9,765 nt of DNA from Bacteroidota bacterium. Its GTDB lineage: Bacteria; Bacteroidota; Bacteroidia; M30B66. Numbering within the stretch: position 1 is the first letter of the stretch; every line of letters starts with the position of its first letter. The notes beneath the pieces were generated by a model, which did no database searches, was not told where the DNA came from, and saw only the letters and a program-made list of their open reading frames with translations. The stretch is taken from assembly GCA_020438185.1 (NCBI GenBank), contig JAGQVC010000032.1, positions 1 to 9,765 of the forward strand. Reading direction: 5' to 3'. Shown piece by piece: positions 6,125 to 9,765 of the stretch. A program made the translations under genes and the position numbers.

Positions 6125-8644
6125 GTGCATAAGTCTCTTAATCCAATTTTCGCCATACTGGCCGTAGTAATCAGTTTTTTACTTCTTGTACCAACCGAAA
6201 TAGAACCCCATAATCCGCTGCCCGGACAGGGAAAAACCATTGTTCTTCAAAAAGAAGAAGATGAAACACAGGAACTGGTTCGCAGGGAAGCCTGGATTGA
6301 GAATATGCACAAGGCTGCTCCCGGTACTAACTGGCATGAGATTGAGCGGGAAAATTTAAGGAATCGTTATGAGGCTTTTCTTAGCCGAAACCTGCAAAAG
6401 GACATTAATAGTGTATTTGATATTGCAGGAGGTCTGCTTACGGGAAGCTGGCAGGAAAAAGGCAGTAACAATAACGCGGGGCGTTCGGTATGTGCCGATT
6501 ACGATACTACTGATAGTAAAATATATTTAGGCTCTGACGGAGGCCACATCTGGAAAGCAAATTTCAATGGTTCGAATTGGGAAGTATTGAATGACAGATT
6601 TCGAATTGGAGGAATCCAGCTGGTTAAAAAGTTAAGGAAGAACAAAGCGAATCGCATATTCGTTGCGACCGATGAAAAATTGACCTATTATTCTGATGAT
6701 GAAGGTGATAGTTGGATAGAGTCAACCGGATTTGATGCATTAAATGATTGGGACGAGCGAATTGTCCGCACCTGGGTGCGGGATGATTCCGTTTCCGGGA
6801 TTTATTCTCTTGTAACAGAACGCGTAGCTCCTTCAAATCAGCGGGTAATGAGCATTTATCGCAGCACAGATTTAGGAAGCAGCTTTGAAAGGGTTATTTC
6901 AATTCCAAACACATCTAATCTGGCTACCAGCAATGCAGATATGTGGGTTTCTGCCTATGGATTGTCAGATGTGTATGTGGCAACAGGTACTCAGAATTAC
7001 AGGTTTGTACCCGAAGGTGATACCTTGTTCGAAACAGGGGTATTCACGGATAATATTGAAGGTTATACTATCCTTACCGGTCATCTTCATGAATCGGGCA
7101 ATACATGGCTTTATGCCTATGTGGACAGCCGCATTTTACGCTCAGTCGACGGTGGACAAAACTGGGATATCAGTATCAATCTGGATAAGAATCCGTTTTT
7201 TAAAACAAGCTTTACTGCATCTGTTCAAACACCCGATAAATTGTTTTTCGGTGATATAGAATGCTGGAGGAGTGTGAATGGAGGACAAGGCTGGTCGAAA
7301 ATAAACGACTGGTACGACTACTACGACAATATTAACTCAAAGCTTCATGCCGATATACCAATGGTAAGCTGCTTATTGAACGAGGAAGGGGAAGAGTTCT
7401 TTATCATTAATACGGATGGAGGACCTTTTTATTCACCCGATGGATTTCAGGTGAACAACATTGGTATATCAGGTTTGAATATCGGTCAGTATTATTCGGT
7501 GCTTACTTCCACATTTGATACTAACTACGTATTTCTGGGTGCTCAGGACCAGGGCTTTCAGCGGGCTTTCCCTGACGATGGAGGAGTGCTGGATTTCGAG
7601 CAGGTTGTTAGTGGAGATTATGGTCACATTGTGAGCAGCGGCGAGGGTGTTTCCATCTGGATGGTTTATCCGGGATTTGCAATCTTTTATCCGGATGCTT
7701 CAGGTTACAGCGATATGACCTGGGATTTTGACGGAAGCAACACGTACTGGATTCCACCTTTGATGCCTGATCCATTTCTGGAAAATGTAGTTTATATGGG
7801 TAATGGCAACCGAATGACTCAGCTTACACAGTCGGGAAGCAGTGTAACTGCCGATAATTTGCCTCAGGTTTTTGCGGGGCCTGTATCTGCAATGGCATTT
7901 TCTCCGCTCGATCCCTATCAATGGTATGCATACACAGAAAACGGCCGCTTTTACCATTCTGAAGATGCCGGGGCTTCCTGGACTTCGGCATCAGTTGCCG
8001 GTGGCCCCGGAGCAAATTACTTGTATGGTGCATGCATTTATCCATCGCGGGTGAATCCTGGGGAAGTTTGGATTTGCGGCAGCGGGTATTCAAATTCTCC
8101 TGTTTTCAAATCTGAAAATCACGGTCAAACTTTTACTGCCGTTTCGGATGGGTTACCGTCAACTATGGTATTTAAAATGGCTGGTACCCCGGCCGATGAA
8201 TTTATTTTTGCTGCAACCGAAGCCGGTCCATACGTATTTATAAAGGAAACTCAGCAGTGGTACGAATTAGCCGGCGATGATGCTCCTGATCAGCGTTACT
8301 GGGATGTTGAGTACATTGATGCAATGAAAACAGCCCGTTTCGTAACATATGGACGGGGAGCCTGGGATTTCAGGCATACAACATTATTATCGGTGAATTC
8401 TCCCGGTAAATTACCTGTCATGGTATATCCAAATCCTGCAAATGAATTCATTCGAATTCAAACCAATACTGCAGATCCTATTTCAATCAGGATTTTTGAT
8501 TTGAAGGGCAATCTTATCAAAATAGCTTCAGCTACAGCGGATTTAACGACAATTGCTACGAATGATCTAGCAGCCGGAGTTTATCTGGTTGAAATGAGAT
8601 CAGGTTCACAAAAATCAGTCGAACGTATTGTAATCAGTCACTAA
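6125..8644 (+). CDS. Secreted Asp-box beta-propeller protein with T9SS C-terminal sorting domain
   Basis: About 839 residues if it starts at the GTG at 6125. That start gives a standard signal peptide: HKSLNP, then a hydrophobic core at 8-22. The ATG at 6038 would add 29 residues before it and put the start inside the divergent alkB start codon, so I prefer the GTG. The body holds six Asp-boxes (S-x-D/N-x-G-x-x-W/F) at about 190-197, 247-254, 340-347, 383-390, 612-619 and 663-670, typical of sialidase or sortilin/VPS10-like beta-propellers. Asp-boxes are structural, and no sialidase active-site set (Arg triad) is obvious, so no enzyme activity is claimed. YGRGAWDF (742-749) closes the propeller. 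Residues 764-839 are a type IX secretion sorting domain: YPNPANEFIRI, then FDLKGN and LAAGVYLVEM. It is predicted to cross the outer membrane and stay on the surface or be released. It ends 2 bases before the convergent lipoprotein gene. Confidence 0.9.
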   Translation: MHKSLNPIFAILAVVISFLLLVPTEIEPHNPLPGQGKTIVLQKEEDETQELVRREAWIENMHKAAPGTNWHEIERENLRNRYEAFLSRNLQKDINSVFDIAGGLLTGSWQEKGSNNNAGRSVCADYDTTDSKIYLGSDGGHIWKANFNGSNWEVLNDRFRIGGIQLVKKLRKNKANRIFVATDEKLTYYSDDEGDSWIESTGFDALNDWDERIVRTWVRDDSVSGIYSLVTERVAPSNQRVMSIYRSTDLGSSFERVISIPNTSNLATSNADMWVSAYGLSDVYVATGTQNYRFVPEGDTLFETGVFTDNIEGYTILTGHLHESGNTWLYAYVDSRILRSVDGGQNWDISINLDKNPFFKTSFTASVQTPDKLFFGDIECWRSVNGGQGWSKINDWYDYYDNINSKLHADIPMVSCLLNEEGEEFFIINTDGGPFYSPDGFQVNNIGISGLNIGQYYSVLTSTFDTNYVFLGAQDQGFQRAFPDDGGVLDFEQVVSGDYGHIVSSGEGVSIWMVYPGFAIFYPDASGYSDMTWDFDGSNTYWIPPLMPDPFLENVVYMGNGNRMTQLTQSGSSVTADNLPQVFAGPVSAMAFSPLDPYQWYAYTENGRFYHSEDAGASWTSASVAGGPGANYLYGACIYPSRVNPGEVWICGSGYSNSPVFKSENHGQTFTAVSDGLPSTMVFKMAGTPADEFIFAATEAGPYVFIKETQQWYELAGDDAPDQRYWDVEYIDAMKTARFVTYGRGAWDFRHTTLLSVNSPGKLPVMVYPNPANEFIRIQTNTADPISIRIFDLKGNLIKIASATADLTTIATNDLAAGVYLVEMRSGSQKSVERIVISH

Positions 8645-8646
8645 TT

Positions 8647-8865
8647 CTAATCCGGATCTGTACATTCATAAGTTCCGCCCAGCAAGGAAGACTCATCACG
8701 GGCATCCTTGCGCGCTTTTTCAAGTGCGTTGGAATTACCGCATGTTTTGACACTGTCGCGGATAATATTGTCATTCGAGTCGTAAACTGTGCATTCGATG
8801 CATTTTTTACACGAGCCCACACTCAGTATCAAAAGAGCTGAAAGTCCAATTATTGTCTTTCTCAT
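8647..8865 (-). CDS. Small Cys-rich lipoprotein, CKKC type (first copy)
   Basis: A 72-residue protein: MRKT, a hydrophobic stretch (5-16), then a lipobox ending in GSC (Cys19), so it should be lipid-anchored and periplasm- or surface-facing. Mature residues begin CKKCIEC. Besides the lipidated Cys19 there are exactly four Cys (22, 25, 42, 68), enough for two disulfides or a metal site. It has the same +3, +6 and +23 spacings, and nearly the same final one (+49 against +48), as the gene just upstream at 8868-9098, so they look like tandem paralogues. The ATG (8865) lies only two bases after the upstream gene's TAA, so they form one operon. I know no function for this family. It converges on the T9SS protein gene two bases away with no visible terminator. 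Confidence 0.85.
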   Translation of the reverse strand: MRKTIIGLSALLILSVGSCKKCIECTVYDSNDNIIRDSVKTCGNSNALEKARKDARDESSLLGGTYECTDPD

Positions 8866-8867
8866 TC

Positions 8868-9098
8868 TTAATTACGCGGACAGTTTAGAGTTAATGAATC
8901 TTCCAGATTTGCTCTGTAATTAAGTTCTTGCGAATCAAGTGATTTCTTTTTGCCGCAAATTTCATCGTATTGATACACGACCTTCCCTGCTGAGTCGGTT
9001 GACTGGCAGGTCATACACTTCTTGCAAGACGGAAACGTTAAAAAAAACAAAAAAAACAGAAGGCTTGTTAAGTTTCTGATTGATAGTGATTTGCGCAT
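8868..9098 (-). CDS. Small Cys-rich lipoprotein, CKKC type (second copy)
   Basis: A 76-residue protein starting at the ATG at 9098. It has a basic N-terminus (MRKSLSIR), a Phe/Leu-rich hydrophobic core (10-22), and a lipobox ending in FPSC (Cys25). The mature part begins CKKCMTC. The four further Cys are at 28, 31, 48 and 73, that is +3, +6, +23 and +48 from the lipid Cys. The paralogue downstream has +3, +6, +23 and +49. Both share an Asp near +10 and a Cys-Gly pair at +23. An upstream in-frame ATG at 9191 would add 31 residues and run across the divergent promoters, so it is rejected. It is the promoter-proximal gene of the minus-strand pair. Function unknown. Confidence 0.82.
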   Translation of the reverse strand: MRKSLSIRNLTSLLFFLFFLTFPSCKKCMTCQSTDSAGKVVYQYDEICGKKKSLDSQELNYRANLEDSLTLNCPRN

Positions 9099-9121
9099 AA
9101 AAAACAACCGTGATTTGGTAG

Positions 9122-9129
9122 CAAACTTA
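9122..9129 (-). promoter_or_regulatory. Likely -7 element of the minus-strand lipoprotein operon
   Basis: TAAGTTTG (minus strand) fits TAnnTTTG and sits 23 bases upstream of the ATG at 9098. A good TTTG about 19 bases further upstream is not present, so the promoter may be weaker than its divergent partner or depend on an activator. Confidence 0.45.
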
Positions 9130-9137
9130 AAATAAAA

Positions 9138-9168
9138 TTTGCATTTTATTTGTTTCATACTACTTTTG
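9138..9168 (+). promoter_or_regulatory. Strong Bacteroidota-type promoter of the plus-strand lipoprotein
   Basis: TTTG at 9138-9141, a 19-base spacer, then TACTTTTG at 9161-9168: both elements match consensus exactly with the preferred spacing. The ATG follows at 9197 after a short AC-rich leader without a Shine-Dalgarno sequence. Confidence 0.8.
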
Positions 9169-9196
9169 CCACAGTTTATAACCAAAACCAATCAAA

Positions 9197-9385
9197 ATGA
9201 AAAAAGTTCTTGTTGCTGTTGCAGTTGTTGCGTTCTTCGCTTCTTGCAAAAAAGATTACACTTGTACTTGTGAAGTTCTTGGAATTTCTACAACTGTTGA
9301 TTACAACGGTCTTAGCAAATCAGAAGCTGATGATGCAGAAGCTGCTTGTACTACTAGCAGCCTTTGTACTTGGGCTGAGAAATAA
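9197..9385 (+). CDS. Small Cys-rich lipoprotein, CKKDYTCTC type (complete copy)
   Basis: A 62-residue protein. MKK is followed by a Val/Ala-rich core (4-14) and a lipobox ending in FASC (Cys17), predicting a signal-peptidase II lipoprotein. The mature chain begins CKKDYTCTC. Besides Cys17 there are exactly four Cys (23, 25, 51, 57). The next plus-strand gene at 9609 is a clear paralogue, with the same CKKDYTCTC start and the Cys at +34 from the lipid Cys retained. All seven Val codons are GTT, all four Leu are CTT and six of seven Thr are ACT. This bias, with the near-consensus promoter and strong terminator, suggests very high expression as a monocistronic mRNA. I recognise no function. The Lys-Lys-Asp after the lipid Cys partly resembles Bacteroidota surface-export signals, so surface exposure is possible. 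Confidence 0.9.
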   Translation: MKKVLVAVAVVAFFASCKKDYTCTCEVLGISTTVDYNGLSKSEADDAEAACTTSSLCTWAEK

Positions 9386-9403
9386 TATTTCTCAAAAAGT
9401 ATT

Positions 9404-9432
9404 AAAGCCGGTCTTGTACCGGCTTTTTTTTT
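9404..9432 (+). terminator. Rho-independent terminator after the plus-strand lipoprotein
   Basis: A perfect 9-bp stem AAAGCCGGT (9404-9412) / ACCGGCTTT (9418-9426) with a CTTGT loop, followed by T residues to 9432 (nine in a row counting the stem end). It lies 18 bases after the stop at 9385 and separates this gene from its paralogue. Confidence 0.93.
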
Positions 9433-9494
9433 GTCAATGATTTGTAAATATTCAGTTTACAATAATATAACCTTAGGTAAGTTGTTAAATATCA

Positions 9495-9511
9495 GATCAT
9501 TGTGTATGATC
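9495..9511. repeat. Short perfect inverted repeat, possible operator
   Basis: GATCAT, a TGTGT spacer, then ATGATC. It lies 36 bases upstream of the TTTG of the next lipoprotein promoter. There is no following T tract, so it is not a terminator; its position would suit a dimeric regulator. A repeat this short can arise by chance. Confidence 0.3.
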
Positions 9512-9546
9512 CTTAAAGGGTAGGTTCCTAAAGCACATAATATTCA

Positions 9547-9576
9547 TTTGCTGTGAATTGAATACGCATACTTTTG
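9547..9576 (+). promoter_or_regulatory. Bacteroidota-type promoter of the last lipoprotein gene
   Basis: TTTG at 9547-9550, an 18-base spacer, then TACTTTTG at 9569-9576. The ATG follows at 9609, so this paralogue has its own transcript instead of reading through from the previous gene. Confidence 0.75.
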
Positions 9577-9608
9577 TCGGAAACATCATTCTGATAAATA
9601 CCTAGACA

Positions 9609-9765
9609 ATGAAAAAAGTACTTTTTGCTGCTGCTGTTTTAGCACTTTTTGCTTCTTGCAAGAAAGATTACACTTGCACTTGTACAGCATATGATCAAAC
9701 TATTGTTACCGACTACAACAATCTCAGTAAGGGAGAAGCTTCTGATGGAGAAGACAAATGCAATG
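9609..9765 (+). CDS. Small Cys-rich lipoprotein, CKKDYTCTC type (3' end cut by window)
   Basis: 52 complete codons are visible before the window ends. MKKVLFAAAVLALFASC is a signal peptide with a lipobox ending at Cys17, followed by CKKDYTCTC exactly as in the gene at 9197. Cys23, Cys25 and Cys51 align without gaps to that paralogue, as do DYN (35-37) and LSK (39-41). The region between the CTCT start and DYN differs, showing divergence and not a recent copy. The final Cys expected at about 57 lies outside the window. It has its own promoter upstream. Function unknown. Confidence 0.85.
   Translation, partial: MKKVLFAAAVLALFASCKKDYTCTCTAYDQTIVTDYNNLSKGEASDGEDKCN

Noticed and set aside
6125..8644. 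Sialidase or other glycoside hydrolase activity for the Asp-box protein
   Set aside because: Asp-boxes are structural and occur in many non-enzymes. I could not identify the arginine triad or the nucleophile of sialidases.
8654..9025. CxxC motifs in the minus-strand lipoproteins as heme c sites or thioredoxin-like centres
   Set aside because: No His follows the second Cys, the first Cys of CKKC is the predicted lipid site, and the proteins are far too short for a thioredoxin fold.
9099..9191. Longer minus-strand frame starting at 9191 for the second CKKC lipoprotein
   Set aside because: It would put 31 residues ahead of a good signal peptide and cross both divergent promoters.
9495..9511. 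Inverted repeat as an intrinsic terminator
   Set aside because: The stem is short and AT-rich and no T tract follows; the strong terminator at 9404-9432 already serves the upstream gene.
1..9765. CRISPR arrays, tRNA or rRNA genes, transposases, phage genes, toxin-antitoxin pairs
   Set aside because: No regular spaced repeats, tRNA-like cloverleaf, rRNA segment, transposase motif or recognised phage or toxin-antitoxin protein was seen on either strand.

Overview
The window looks like a chromosomal segment of a member of the Bacteroidota (Bacteroidetes). Four things support this. Recurrent promoters of the type TTTG, an 18-19 base spacer, then TACTTTTG match the Bacteroidota primary sigma factor consensus. 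Most starts lack a Shine-Dalgarno sequence. A large secreted protein ends in a type IX secretion (T9SS) sorting domain. Several tiny lipoproteins begin their mature part with Cys-Lys-Lys. The DNA is moderately AT-rich. I see no phage, transposon, integron, CRISPR array or tRNA.

Layout. Bases 1-657 hold the 3' part of a tetratricopeptide-repeat protein, overlapping by 8 bases a bioF-like PLP enzyme (650-1768). Next comes rpmH (ribosomal protein L34, 1828-1986), with its own promoter and a strong intrinsic terminator. An alpha/beta hydrolase is encoded on the minus strand (2034-2834). Diverging from it are a polytopic membrane protein (2925-4277) and an overlapping short-chain dehydrogenase (4234-4992). 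These converge on an AlkB-type membrane di-iron monooxygenase on the minus strand (4984-6039). Divergent from that is a ~840-residue exported Asp-box beta-propeller protein with a T9SS tail (about 6125-8644).

The last 1.1 kb (8647-9765) is the most unusual part: four very small Cys-rich lipoproteins of two related types, arranged as two minus-strand genes back-to-back with two plus-strand genes. Each complete member has one lipobox Cys plus exactly four more Cys at spacings conserved within its type. The last gene is cut by the window end. The first plus-strand member has a near-ideal promoter, a strong terminator and strongly biased T-ending codons, suggesting high expression.

How the genes relate. 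Most neighbours do not form an obvious pathway. BioF acts in biotin synthesis, and the hydrolase across rpmH could in principle act in the same pathway, but this is speculation. AlkB and the dehydrogenase are convergent neighbours that could act on lipid-like substrates, but no rubredoxin or reductase gene is visible. The small lipoprotein cluster is the best candidate for an undescribed system.
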